A DNA stretch of 64,000 nt from Pyrrhosoma nymphula. Lineage: Eukaryota > Arthropoda > Insecta > Odonata > Coenagrionidae. The DNA is taken from contig OY754329.1 of NCBI GenBank assembly GCA_963573305.1, forward strand, positions 79,198,576 to 79,262,575, written 5' to 3'. Position numbers and translations under genes: made by a program. Under the pieces are notes generated by a model. The model did no database searches. It was not told where the DNA came from and saw only the letters and a program-made list of their open reading frames with translations. Shown in pieces: positions 38,961 through 50,885 of this stretch; position 1 is the first letter of the stretch; every line of letters starts with the position of its first letter.

Positions 38961-39502
38961 ACTCACAAAGTGCCACTAGTGGTTGTCGCCACGACCCCAA
39001 ATAGCACATAATATACAGTAAATATCCACAGTAAGTCTTTCATGCCTTACGGCCGGTTGTACGAATATTTACCTCTGGAAGCGATAGTTATGATAGTGAA
39101 AAATGTACCTCACTACAAAATTCGGGTAGCAGGAAATATTCCTATCATAACTGATCTCCTAGTGGCCATTGCTTCGGATGTTTGGTCAACTCTCGTTCTG
39201 CTCAATAGAGTGCATGCATGTTTATCTTACGTATATAAATTACTTATGAACATTATCAAAAGTTGACAAGAGAAAATAAACTCTTCATTCGTCGCTTAAT
39301 AGCTCTTTTATCCAATTATTAAGTTTTCAATTGTTACATAGCGCATTCGCCACCTTGATTACTTATGAAACTCAAAGTGAAAGTATTTAAGTCCATTTTA
39401 TCAGATCAAATAGTTTAGGAGGCCATTTCTGATGCCAATAACCTTATCTAACGTTGCTGCAATGCATATTCAGCAAATTCCTCGACATTTGGATCTCATA
39501 GC

Positions 39503-42324
39503 TAGGGGGTTTATGCATTTTCGAACATAAAATTATGCACCAAAATTTGATCTAATTATGCACCTATTATGCGGCCAACAAAAGACCGTTAAGCGTCTTT
39601 TATGTGGGAAAATTTCCAAACCTATGTGAAAGTATACAAAAAAAATTATTTTCTGGCGCTCACGTACGCACAATATGCAGCTTGTACTGAACGATACAAG
39701 TTTCCCTAATTGGCCATTTGCCATCTTCGCCAAATCTTCCTCAAAGCACTTCATGATATTGATAAAAGCATAAACATATACTAACAGGACCGATAAAAAG
39801 GAAGTAAAATGATACTGCCTGAAAATAGTAAAATAACAGAACCTTTTTATTGTCATTGTATGACATACCTTCTCCAGAAAACTTGAAGGAAAGCGAGGAA
39901 ATAGTTGTATTGGCTCTCCCGCATATGTTGCAACATGAAGTCGAACGATATAAACCAAGGGAGGTGCAGTCTAGCAACAACGTAGCACCGTACTAGCCGT
40001 GCGAAACATCCAAATCGGTTTTCGGCTGGATGCAAAGGGCAGCCGAGCAGGCGTATTCGAAGAAAACAAACGAGAGAGCAGCCGGCCGCCTTCATTCGGT
40101 ACCCCCTCCCCTTATTCCCCCACTCCTCGCCGAGTGTAGCCGCCTAGCTCTGCAGTGGACAGACGTGCATGGAGTATAGCGTAGCAGTGCGTAGGAAATA
40201 CTCCTACATCCTGTCTGCATGCAGCATGACACTGAATGTTCTTCGGGCCTCGAAACTCGCACAGAAAATTTCAACGGGCCTGAAAATGCCTTTTTTAACA
40301 TCAAAGTGTGAAAAAAATTGCACACACCATCGCATTTCGGGTCATTATGCAAGTTTATGGGGGAGAATTTGGGTATGGCGCAAATACTTCGTGATTATGC
40401 GTTTTTATGCGATAGTATTTAGTTCAGATTTTGGTCACACATGTCATAAATATCATTTTTGGTGCATTTTTTAAGTTTCTGAGAAATTATCTACATCTAC
40501 ATACTACCCCGCAAGCCGCCTAAATAGGCGTGTGGCGGGGGGTGTTAGTACACCAGCCGTTTACATATAAAACGGAAACGTTCTAATGAAATTACGCCTA
40601 GCATTTATTAAAGTCCCTTACTGTTCGGGGGAAAAACAAATTCCCATACTTATCCGTTCGGCAAAATATCTCTCTCAATTTATCGTTTCTGTCGGACCTG
40701 GAAATATAGTGGGGTTCTAATATTATGTTCTCCGTGTCGCTCTTAAAATTATTTATGTGAGCAAATGTTTCTCTCTATTGTTCTCAACTGTTCAAGCAAT
40801 CTAAGCCTAGCGCGAAGCCCCCGAGTCTCTAGTGGCTCCCAGCCTAATTCGTTTAACATCTTTGTAACGCTGTATGTACGCCCGTAGCAGTTTTTGACGA
40901 ATCGCGCAGCTTTCCTTTGTATTTTATTAAGTTCCCGGATTCAGTCTTTCTGCACCGGATGCTATATGCTCGCTGCATATTCAAGGAGTGGCCGGACGAG
41001 TGCGACATAGCACCTCTCTTTTACTTTTTCATCCGAAAATCTTCCCACAATACGCTTGACGAAACCTAGCTTATTCAGAGCTCTGCCACAAATATTTCTT
41101 ATGTGTTCCCCACGATAGGTCCGAAGTTATCGTAACTCCCAGATACTTCACTTCATCTGTCGCCTTTATGTTAACACCATTCACAACATATACATGGACG
41201 ACCTCCGCAAGAAATGTACCGCCGTGCATTTGCTCAGATTAAGTTCGAGTCCCCACTCTTGGCTCCACACATGAACGTTGTTTAAACCCGATGATAGAGT
41301 TTCAAAGTCAGAGTGATCACTAAATTCACGATAGATGACAGCGTCGTCGGCAAATAAACGTATTTTACTGCTAATTCGAGAGCATAGATCATTTATGTAT
41401 ATAATGAACAAAAGGGGGCCGATTACGCTTCCTTGTGGGACACCTGATGTCACTTTAACTACATCAGAGCTAATTCCGTCTAAAACTACTTTTTGCTTAC
41501 GGTCACTCAGAAAGTCGCGTATCCAGTTTACTACTGTTTCGTTTAGCCCGCATGACTGTAATTTGTATAAAAGTTAGTTGTGAGGTACCGTGTCGAAAGC
41601 TTTCTTAAAATCTAGGAATAATGCGTCCACTTGTGTTTTCGATTCACCAGATTTGAGAACGTCATGAAGAAAGAGCGCGAGCTGTGTTTCACATGATCTA
41701 CCTTTCCGAAAGCCGTGCTGACAGCCATGAAAGAAGTTACGACTGTCCAGGAACGTCATGATATTGCTAACGACGATATGTTCGAGTATCTTGCCTATAA
41801 TAGACGTTAATGAAATTGGTCGATAGTTCCCTGGGTCGTGTCTGTTTCCCTTTTTTAATATCGGTGTAACGTTTGCAATTTTCCAGTCTATGGTATCTTT
41901 CCTTCAGACAATGACTTCTTGAATATTATGTCTAAGAACGGTGCGATCTGTGGCGCTAACTCCTTGAGGACACGCGCGGGTATTCCCTCCGGACCCAGAG
42001 ATTTACTATTTTTTATCGACTGTAGCTGTTTAGTAATCCCATCGCGTTGAATAGTGATTTCTTTCACCGGTTCCTCAGTGAATGAAATTTCAAAATTACA
42101 TGCAGTATCGTCTGTAGTGTATACACTTTCGAAGTGGGAATTTAACGTGTTTGCTTTGTCAATATTTTCGGTGACAAGTTTGCCATCTTTATTAAATAAC
42201 GAATCTACGGTTGAAGATTTTCCCTGAAGCTCTCTCGCATATGACCAAAAAGATTTCGGATTTTCTTCGAGTAATTCATTTGCGAATTATGCGTTTATGC
42301 GTTCGCATAAATCCCCTAGCTCTA
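39503..42324. mobile_element. hAT-like element interrupted by a LINE
   Basis: An 8-bp duplication CTCATAGC flanks the unit (39,495-39,502 and 42,325-42,332). The right end read inward is TAGAGCTAGGGGATTTATGC; the left is TAGGGGGTTTATGC. The left end lacks six bases, explained by loss of one copy of a tandem AGCTAG created where target AGC meets TAGAGCTAG. TTATGC-type motifs repeat near both ends. Without the LINE (40,491-42,284) the element is about 1.0 kb and non-autonomous; its interior has no recognisable transposase. Confidence 0.8.
40491..42284 (-). pseudogene. 5'-truncated CR1/L2-type LINE, reverse-transcriptase remnant
   Basis: On the minus strand the translation gives NYRPISLTSIIGKILEHIV, QHGFRKGRSCETQLALFLHD, LDFKKAFDTVPH, SGVPQGSVIGPLLFIIYIND and the catalytic-box segment RLFADDAVI. 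These are the fingers and palm motifs of a non-LTR reverse transcriptase in the right order. The frame is broken by a shift near 41,900 (after GKIP), an in-frame stop after TVPHN, and multiple shifts after 41,190. The tail has the CR1/L2-like CACCCCCCGCCACACGCC and CGGCTTGCGGGGTA segment and ends in GTAGATGTAGAT. AATTAT borders both ends (40,485-40,490 and 42,285-42,290), a possible short target duplication. The endonuclease domain is absent. Confidence 0.9.
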
Positions 42325-42339
42325 CTCATAGCTATATTG

Positions 42340-43430
42340 GAAAATAGGTATTGTTTCTGAAATCGGCAATTACAGATTTTAAATATTTATAAGTTACATA
42401 TGAACGATCTGATAAGGTTAAGAAAATTTAAACATAGGTTGTCTATCTATAATGAAAATATAAGCACAAGAGTTATACATGATAAAAATTTTTTAATTCA
42501 AATGCGAGAAATCTCTAGAACTAATTCGTTTTTGTGTTTAATTCAATGAGGAAAGTTAATAGTAGTGTCTTAATTAAGAGTAAGTCTTCCGTGACTCACA
42601 TCTGAATACATATTTAAATTGATCCTGCATTTATTGCCATAACACAGCTAATATATCACATAAAACTATGATTTACGCCTGTATTTATATCCATACCACA
42701 ACGAATTCTTAAAAGTTACACAGCATAAGGGAAACGTTTTATCTAATATGGAGTATATTTTAAATCCATAAACATTTTTGGATAATTTTTTCAGTATCGT
42801 AAATATATACTATATGCAGAGAATTTTTAGCAGAAAGCCGCAACTTCTCCAAATGTAGCATTTCCTTGAATGAAAACTAAGAGAATCATTCCTAAAACGT
42901 TGAACGAGAAGCTTCGGGATATATTCTGTAAGCACCGCATCTTTTTATAGAAAAGGTTATTAAACAAACGTTAGGTAAAAATGAAACTCCGTAATTTATT
43001 CACATACGTTCATCCTTTTCATTCCCAATTTATAACGAATTCCTTCTCCACGAGTACGAAAACCTCACCAAAAGGGAAAACAAATAAAATCGTCGAAATC
43101 CGCACGACACATTTTCAATTATTATTAACGGGCAATTATTATATTTTTCAACCCACTTCGGACTGAATAGCGTGGTAATGCATTCAGCAAATTAACACCT
43201 TTTTAACAAGTATATTACTTCCTTTTTCGCGTCCCTCGACCACCGAGGAGTGAAAACAGCATACATACGCATTTTTCTGCCACTCAGTTTCCAAACAAAT
43301 TTACGCTAATACGCGTTACGACCCATGTTTATACAGCCAGTTTTCCTTGGGTGGAAGAGGAGAAAGGAAGGAATTGGAAAAGGGTGTTGCTGGAGCAGAC
43401 ACGGGTTGTGACGTGAAAAGGAGAGATTTT
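42340..43430. other. AT-rich non-coding spacer
   Basis: No gene, tandem repeat or element end recognised. Confidence 0.5.
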
Positions 43431-43439
43431 ACGGAAAGG

Positions 43440-43890
43440 AGACCAAGAGGGAATCTCGTTAGGGACATGCGATATGGCAATGAATCGACTTTATACGCTA
43501 TACGATAGAAATATCGCATTGCCCGATTCATCATCGCTTCGGACATTGCGAAATACCTATTGGTAATGTAAATTGATGCCATTCGAAATGAAATTCAATG
43601 AAATTCGATACCAGGCGATATACATTCAAAGAAATGCAATGCGACACGATATGCACTACGACTAAATAGGTGATACGATTTATTGCTCAATGTAGCATGT
43701 GATATCGCATATCGCATTGCAGTAGCAATGCGATATCATAATAAATTTGAAGTTATTCGGTACGTGACATCATAAGATATGCGATATTCGATTCAAACCA
43801 ATGTTGGGTATAATTCAATAAAGTTCGATATCTTCAGACGAATCGTTATCCAATATAATTGGATAGGATGCAATATCGTGCAATTAAATC
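43440..43890. repeat. GCGATAT/ATATCGC-rich degenerate repeat with hairpins
   Basis: The words GCGATAT, ATATCGCAT, GCAATGCGATAT, CGATATGC and close variants recur more than a dozen times on both strands without a fixed period. The best dyad is ATATCGCATTGC (43,709-43,720), loop AGTA, complement at 43,725-43,736. It may be a decayed satellite or a cluster of protein-binding sites. Confidence 0.65.
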
Positions 43891-44109
43891 CAGAACACAA
43901 TGTGGCGTGACAAATTTCCGCATGAGAATTTATTTGGACATTTCTATCCATATACCATGGAGCAATTTTTTAATGCATCCACTATTCAGTTCTATCAGCT
44001 TCATAATTGGGCATAGCGGTTCCATCAAGAGACACGGAAATACCACGTTTTCTATAAGGGTTTTGACACATTATCCTTTGAGTTCAGGCTGGGCATGAGG
44101 AGAAAACTT

Positions 44110-44285
44110 TGGCAAGCATTGGCATAATTCCAGTGAGAACGATTCATTTAATAAACGGTCTATCAAACCTTACAATGCTTATCTTGTCTTGTACAGCATG
44201 CCTTTGTCTGTTAGTAACAGTACGATATGCAAATCTTTCATTCGATAAAGTTAGTTATGCGATACACGGCGTATTCTTCTTCTTC
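44110..44285 (-). pseudogene. Diverged second copy of the adjacent LINE segment
   Basis: This stretch resembles 44,680-44,830 in the order CATTTAATAA, TACAGCATGCCTTTGTCTGTTA (against TACAGTGTGCGTTTGGCTGTTA), ATTCGATA and CTACACGGCGT-like. Both probably derive from the same LINE region, by tandem duplication or two insertions. It is heavily mutated. Confidence 0.5.
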
Positions 44286-44289
44286 CCAC

Positions 44290-44830
44290 TTTCTTCCTAG
44301 GATTTTACCTGTTTCCTTCAGTACAGATAATCCCATTTCATTCCATTACATTTTTACGCCATCATTTCCTTGGACTTCCCATACCTCTTCTTCTACCAAT
44401 ATGGCGATTTTAACCATTCTTACGTTTTCTATTCTATCTATGTGGCTATCCCATTCCTGCTTCCACTTTTTTTCCCATTCATACATATACTCCACATAGC
44501 AATCCTTTCTTATGTCCCTCTAATTCGATGCAACAAGGTTTTCTTCGAGATTTTTATAAGGATTTTTATTTCTGTGGTTTCTAGAAGTCTTGTCGTTATT
44601 TTTTTCTACAGTCTTGTCTCTCCCATATATACGAGTATTGGTCTGACTGTTCCTTCATATATTCTTGCCATAATCTCCATTATTCCATTTAATAACATAT
44701 CCATAAAACTTTGAAATACTTCTCTTGCCAGTACAGTGTGCGTTTGGCTGTTAATATCAATGCATTGATCAAATCTGCCATGTAACTTCGTTCGATATAA
44801 TTCTATATGGGCTACACGGCGTTCTGTGCG
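44290..44830 (-). pseudogene. LINE C-terminal fragment, second lineage
   Basis: Minus-strand translation includes ARIYEGTVRPILVYMGETR, then RDIRKDCYVEYMYEWEKKW, WDSHIDRIENVRMVKIA, a GRRRYGK-like segment and frames ending near 44,290. This is the C-terminal pattern (KIYKT..RPIL.Y..ETR, D-I-R, W..HI.RM, VKIARD, GRR..GRPRKRW) of a common insect non-LTR family. At least two stops and several shifts interrupt it. The region continues upstream to about 44,830 or slightly beyond. Confidence 0.75.
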
Positions 44831-44959
44831 ATGAAATATTTGTATCGCAACTCGATGAAGAAACTTGAACGTGGCACATCCCTCACAACGCCTACTTCGC
44901 ACTCGAAATGAGACAATTATTTCTACCCACGGGTCCACGCAAATTGAAATATTTTTTCC

Positions 44960-45540
44960 CCTCACGGTTGGGGTGGAGTGTTGAGTGTGTTAAGCGGAAG
45001 AAGGGCGTCGAGTTTCGTCCCCGCCGAAAATTTTCTCTCCCCTCCACACGATAATCCCCTGCCCGCATTTTATTCCCGCTCTCACAACGGGAGACTGTCT
45101 TCCCCGTCCCCCCAAACTCCCTGGATTACTTCCCCCACCCTTGCACACCCTTAATCCTCGCCCTTCTTCCCATCTGTTTATCTCTCCACTCAGCGCGGAC
45201 CCTCCTCCTCCCTGTCCTCATTATCGCCCGTCTGCTCTGCCTGCTCTCGCTACTCTCCACCCCAAACTTTTACGGCCCTCCACTCACCCTCATCTCCCTC
45301 TAACGTTCTCTCTCCCAGGGATGCTCTCGGCCGGAGCAAAGGGGTATAAGAAGTGGTGTCCTCTCCCCCAGTCACAAACCGCGATGATGCCAGCGAGAAA
45401 CCCCAATCCAGGAGCAAACCTATTACTTAATATACGCGAAAGCATCGTGCAAGATAGACGGAATAAGGTTTACTCATCCAGTGCGAATCAAATTGGTTTC
45501 CTATTTTTTTGATCTGATCATACAAGGGATTACAACATTC
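44960..45540. other. CT-rich non-coding segment
   Basis: Pyrimidine-rich from about 45,030 to 45,320. The 123-codon frame at 45,141-45,512 is proline- and serine-rich because of the composition and is not called. Confidence 0.5.
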
Positions 45541-46135
45541 AGAAGATACATTAGATGATTTAATGAACGTCAATCAAAAGAAAACAAGAGTAATGACATT
45601 TTATAAAACAAAGAAATCGAGGCTGGTCGTATTAGTAGACGGGTCAGAACTGGAGCGAGTAGAGAAATTTACTTACTTTGGAGCATTACATAATAAGAAA
45701 ACGGTTTTAGTAGCAAAAGCACCAAAAGTAGAATTGCGCTAGCGACAGGACAGTTTAGCAATAGGACGGAGCTGATGATGGGGACTTTGGGTTATGATAC
45801 AAGGGATAGGAAGAAAGAAGAGAATAGGCTACAGGCGCTTGAGATGTGGGTGTGCCGGAGAATGGATAAGGCAAAGTGGATGGAAAGGAAGTCGAACGAG
45901 GAAGTGCTTGGTATGGTAGGTGAGGAAAGGAAACATCTGGAATTGATCAGGAGGAGACAGAGTGAGCGAGAAGATAGAGCCGCTGGAAAAGGAGATGATG
46001 GGCGAAAGGTTGCTGAAGGCCGAGATAGAGGGGAGGATGTTGAGTAAGCGGGGAGGGGGGGAAAGAGAACAGGTTGTCTGGACGGGATGAAGAAGGGTAG
46101 GACGTATTCTGAGATGAAGAAATAAATTATGTAGG
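45540..46135 (+). pseudogene. LINE reverse-transcriptase C-terminal fragment
   Basis: The translation begins LDDLMNVNQKKTRVMTFYK, then VEKFTYFGAL, the thumb-side KTKVM and YLG-type motifs. After a shift come NRLQALEMWVCRRMDKAKW, SNEEVLGMVGEERK and IRRRQSER, ending in a GRTYSEMKK-like segment. This is the C-terminal third of the same broad non-LTR class as 28.6 and 63.4 kb. The LGH..R block is degraded. An (ATT)n run at about 46,205-46,220 follows after 70 bases. Confidence 0.85.
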
Positions 46136-46139
46136 TAAA

Positions 46140-46740
46140 TGGGGCCCGTAAAATTCCAGAGATTTTTTCTCTCTTCTGTTTAACATACTTATATCAATAT
46201 ATTTCCCACATAACAATAATTATTATTATTACTAGCAAAGCTGCTGCCAGCTTTGCAGGCAGTCTCTGTCTCGTGTGCTCTTGAGGTGAACTTGGTGTTT
46301 TTCCTTTTTTTTTGCACTACTCAAGTGGAAGCAGTGGGAAATGTGGCTAAATGAGTTTATATGTTTCCCAAAAATGAAAAAAAACATTGTGAATAGTTTT
46401 TTAAACATAAGAAAACATTTTGGAGTAAAACATGTCATAATATTCATTTTTCTGTGCAATGCTCACTGTAGTTACTGCTACTGAGGAGAGGACCATTTTT
46501 GAGATACTGTCACTCCGACGATTGGTTAGTCATAGCTAAAAAGATGAGGGCCAAAATTTCGCCTTCTATCACACAGAGAGCCAAGGAATTTTTTGCACAT
46601 TGCATTGTTTTAGGTGCCCCACTGGCAATTTTACTTCCCCAAAACAGCAAGCACAGGAGCAATATTTGACATACATTACAAAATACTGGTAATGAATTAT
46701 CTCCGAGGTCAGTGTCTCGCACATTCATACAGCATTCGTA
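46140..46740. other. Non-coding spacer with a small hairpin
   Basis: GCAAAGCTG and its complement CAGCTTTGC form a 9-bp hairpin with a 4-nt loop near 46,234-46,255. Otherwise nothing recognised. Confidence 0.45.
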
Positions 46741-46744
46741 ATGG

Positions 46745-46949
46745 TATAGGTATAGTGAAACTTGGTGGCACTCACCAGCGGATGATTAGAGGTCACTGAC
46801 CGTAAACCTAGCGTTAATGAGCGGGCAAAGACCCGCAGGGTCCTCTGGAAAAAGGCTCGGCCGCTTCATCCCGCATCTCACGCATGCTTTCCTCTCCTTT
46901 ACATGTTGCTCTTCACAACCGAGTGCCACCAAGTTTCGCTACACCTATA
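46745..46949. mobile_element. MITE with 29-bp terminal inverted repeats
   Basis: The left end TATAGGTATAGTGAAACTTG continuing to GGTGGCACTC (46,745-46,773) is the inverse of 46,921-46,949 with two mismatches. The outermost TA could be the target duplication, as in Tc1/mariner-type insertion, but the superfamily is uncertain. The ~147-bp interior is non-coding and includes a small GCGGG..CCCGC hairpin. Confidence 0.85.
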
Positions 46950-46954
46950 TAAGT

Positions 46955-49900
46955 AATACTTCTAAACTTTCTACGTGAAGTTTGTACCAATATTCAGACA
47001 GCGGCACACGTAAATGTATTGAAACGTTTACGACATAGGTAAATTGCTGTTGATGTGGATTTCATCGAGTAGTTACCATAAAATCGGAGTCTGTTTCATT
47101 GAACGTTAGGACATGTTTGAACCTTTCATTGGATTAAGTAACACCAAATCTTGCTCTCTAGAGTGAAGTATCCAACTTGATCTTAGTAAATTCACCGCAG
47201 CGTGATACAAATTTATAGCATGATATAGTGTAAATCATGTAGTAGTACCATGCTATCCAGTACAGCACGAATGGCATCAAATCAACGAATGTTGTATTTC
47301 TTATAAATGTACCAGATGAAGTTAAATACCTGGAAATCATTCAGCCTTGATGGAAACAGACGAGTTGACTATCAAAACGTTGACAAGGATGAAAAGTTAG
47401 ACCCGGATGAGAGCATGTGAGGAGTTCACCACCTGGAAATCACCACATTTTTAGATCTATCGTAGGGGTAAGATATTCAGAATATTTGCAGAAATCATTT
47501 AATGGCATTGATAATCAAGAAAATTGATGCAAAGTTTTAGCATAAAAAGTAAAAGAGATATGTTACCTTACTCTCGTTAGGGAATAATAGATACATTCAG
47601 ACTCAATAATATAAGGTTAATGCAAACGTTAACTCTACATTCGTAGGTAAGACAAATTGGCATATTTAAAAAGATTTGCTGCCCAACAGATTTATGAAGG
47701 ATTGTCTCTCTTCCTCCGCACAGTTCACGACTACAAAAATACGAGATTGGGGCTAAATCTAGCAAAAATACCTCACCACCGTTCTTTTACCCATCACAAT
47801 TCTTTGTCCTATGCATTCAAACGACCGACCCAAAGATCGTCGGTTCCAATATCAAAAAAATGAGTTAATATAGTAATACTTCCTGTTAGTGAAGATACAC
47901 GTATCATTATCTAAATTGCGAAATGACAGCAGTAAACATATTCACACATAAATTCCTTCAGGGAACACTCAGGGACTTCCTTGGCAAATCGGATGACATA
48001 CTAGTTCTCACGCGAGTCACATTTCACATCCCTTTCTCAAGTTCTCTTCAGCCATTTACCTGATTCATGTTCGATCTGATTCATGTAAATCTCGTGGAGA
48101 TGAAGACAGTAAAAGCAGGCACATAACCATCTAAATGCGTATTTAATCCAAGTCAAACAACTGCGATAGAGTTATCAAGAGCTAACTAGCGTAATATCTT
48201 ACGGCGTACTTAGAAATATTCCCATCCATAGGATTCACCACGATGAAGTTTGTAGCAGGAGAATATAAAGTCACCTGGTGCTTTCAAGGGTGAATGCGGT
48301 ATAATCAAACACTACGATCTTCAATCTTCCATTTCACAAGGGTTTTGAAAGTATACATTGGATACCAATGACGTACTGACTATGTGTGCGCACTTTGAAT
48401 AGGCTAGACTTATCTTGGGGCAGTTCCAAGTATTAATGACTGGAAGTCACACAAAACAGGAGCGAATTCTTTTTGAGGCAAATGCACGCCATAGATTTCC
48501 TTAATAATTTTCAACTTCCTACACAGTATGCAATACATAACTTCCCCAAGAATTATTCATGGTTCAAAGATAAATCAGTGACCTGAATGTGGATTGGAGC
48601 GTAAGAAGTTGATAAGTGCGAGTAAGATTTAGATTAGGAGAAAATGAGTTTATGCACGAGATGCAGTTACCAATAAGAGCAAAATGCTGGTGGAGAATGA
48701 TTGCAGCTGTACAGAAGAACGGAGAATATTTACTTGGCAAAAACAATTTTTACCAACAATTTTTTGCATGTAACCGAGATAATCGATGGAAGAAACTTAG
48801 TCAGGTAACTAAAATGCCTAAGATGAATTTAAACTTAAATAAAGCGTTGCTCGGTTTTGTATCTTTGTTTTGCAGGATGAGCGTTGGATTTTAAGAAGTA
48901 GTAGAAGCAAATTCAAGGATAAGATATAGAACGTCTCTTTGAAGTAGAAGGTTAACCATGACTTATGACACTTGATTCAAGAATACTACATTAAGAATTA
49001 AGAAAAAACCTAAAAAATAAGATATAAATGACACAAGGGGTATAAGAAATTTGTGAGCTTGTCTAACATGGAAGGGGCATTATCGGATCGACTGTGTTGA
49101 GGAAAAACATTGTACTAAAACGACATGAATGAAAGGGGGAATTATGAAAAGCTAACTATGGATATTATACAGTAAAAATAGCGGATGCATATTGAAGCAA
49201 AATTTACTTAAAACACTTCGAGACTCAGGGCAGATGTTGCAAAGGGCTTAAAGTCGCAACACTCACGGAGATTGAAGTAAACGTATGACGATGAAGATCT
49301 TAAAATAACAAGCATTTGAGAGTGCACAGGTTGGCAAAAAAGTTGTGTAATCAATCGCCTTAATATTAGGGAGGTCCTCAGTAGCCTTATCGTCTTATCT
49401 CTTCATCACTCCACGAGAACTTTCCCATTTCCCCTCTCAAGGGACCTCCCTCGGCGTTGGACGGCGGTCGCAAAAAACACTAATCCCGTCGCTTTCCCAC
49501 CGAAAACCGCACAATCTTCTCCCTTCGTCTCCCTCAGCCATCCCCATGTCCCCTTACCCCCCCGTTTCAGTTTCAGCCAAAGACTACACACCCAATGATC
49601 AAGTTAGCATAAACTACGGAACTTTAGTCCTCGGGAATCGTGCCCATGGCAAGCAGTATGTCGGAGAGCTAATTCTAATAATTCCCAATACAATATTCAC
49701 GTGTATTAGAAACAGTCGCCGATGTTGTTGTTGTCAGCTGCGGACTATTGATAAATTATGAAAACTTTACTGAATTATTGCGATATTATACCAGTCAACG
49801 AGATGATTTACGAGTAAAATTTATAGTTTTAAATTTAAAATTCGCCAAGCAAATTAATCAATTTGAAAGACAGGGGAAAACTGCTAAGTCTTCAACATCA

Positions 49901-50885
49901 TGATTGACGAAGTTTTTGCAGCATCATCATTCATGATGAAAGTTTTGCAGCTCTACAGCTGTGGTTTAGTCAATAATATTGTTATTGAATTCATCAGCAA
50001 ACGTTAATTGGAAATTCAAATGGAGCGTATCGTTAATATTCAATTGCATTTCTATTCTCTTCCTCATCATAACTTCTAATTTCATACATTTGTTTGATTT
50101 CTGCAAAATATCATTCAGCCTTGGGGAATATTCACGCAAGCATATGCACAGTAGCGCTCGTTTGTGCAATGAGCAACCTTATAGAGGATGCAATATGAAC
50201 TAAATCTCTAATATCTCCACAGTAACCATCATTAGAAGCCTACACAAACGATATTTGGCCGATTAGATCGAGTGTCACGGCTACTGAATTAATTTACGCC
50301 ACAAAGGTCTTGTGGGTTGCTCTTGAATGGTAATTCGAACAGCAAATAATGGACGGGCATATTTGAGGTCAGACTTTGCCCTCTCCTCACGATACCCACC
50401 AAAAGTGGATAAGGTTTAACGGGAAGGCGGATAGAACACGAAATTTGAAGCACTCACCACACGAACTCAATTAGGGATTGGAGTGCTCATGCTGAAACGG
50501 TCAAATTAGGGAATCTGATCTTCCATCGGAGCCCTTGTCTAGGAAAGCCGCTGTACCTATCATAGAACAGATCCGACCCCAGCTAGCCCTTCGAATTAAT
50601 CCGAGTGGGGCTCTACACTCCAAGGTAAGCCATAGAAAATGTTTCAAAATTTTAGTGAGTCGTCATTGTAACCATTTAATGTGTTCTATGGATCAGCATA
50701 ATTAGGCTATTAATCTTAAATCAGTCTATATTTTACTCGTACAGCAAACACAAGTACAAAATGTGAGAAGTGAGATTTTAGAGCAGAGCCAAAACACCAT
50801 GCCTAAGGGAACATTGCATGTACGTACCTAATGTGCGTGGAGCATAATCATCGTATATAGCTATGTAGAAATATTCATTCGCATA
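46955..50885. other. Non-coding spacer, mostly AT-rich
   Basis: No gene recognised. The plus frame at 48,616-48,894 (92 codons) and others lack motifs. A GC-rich patch lies at 49,400-49,560. The part at 50,220-50,640 is evenly composed with no visible repeat and could be conserved non-coding DNA, which one sequence cannot show. Confidence 0.5.
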
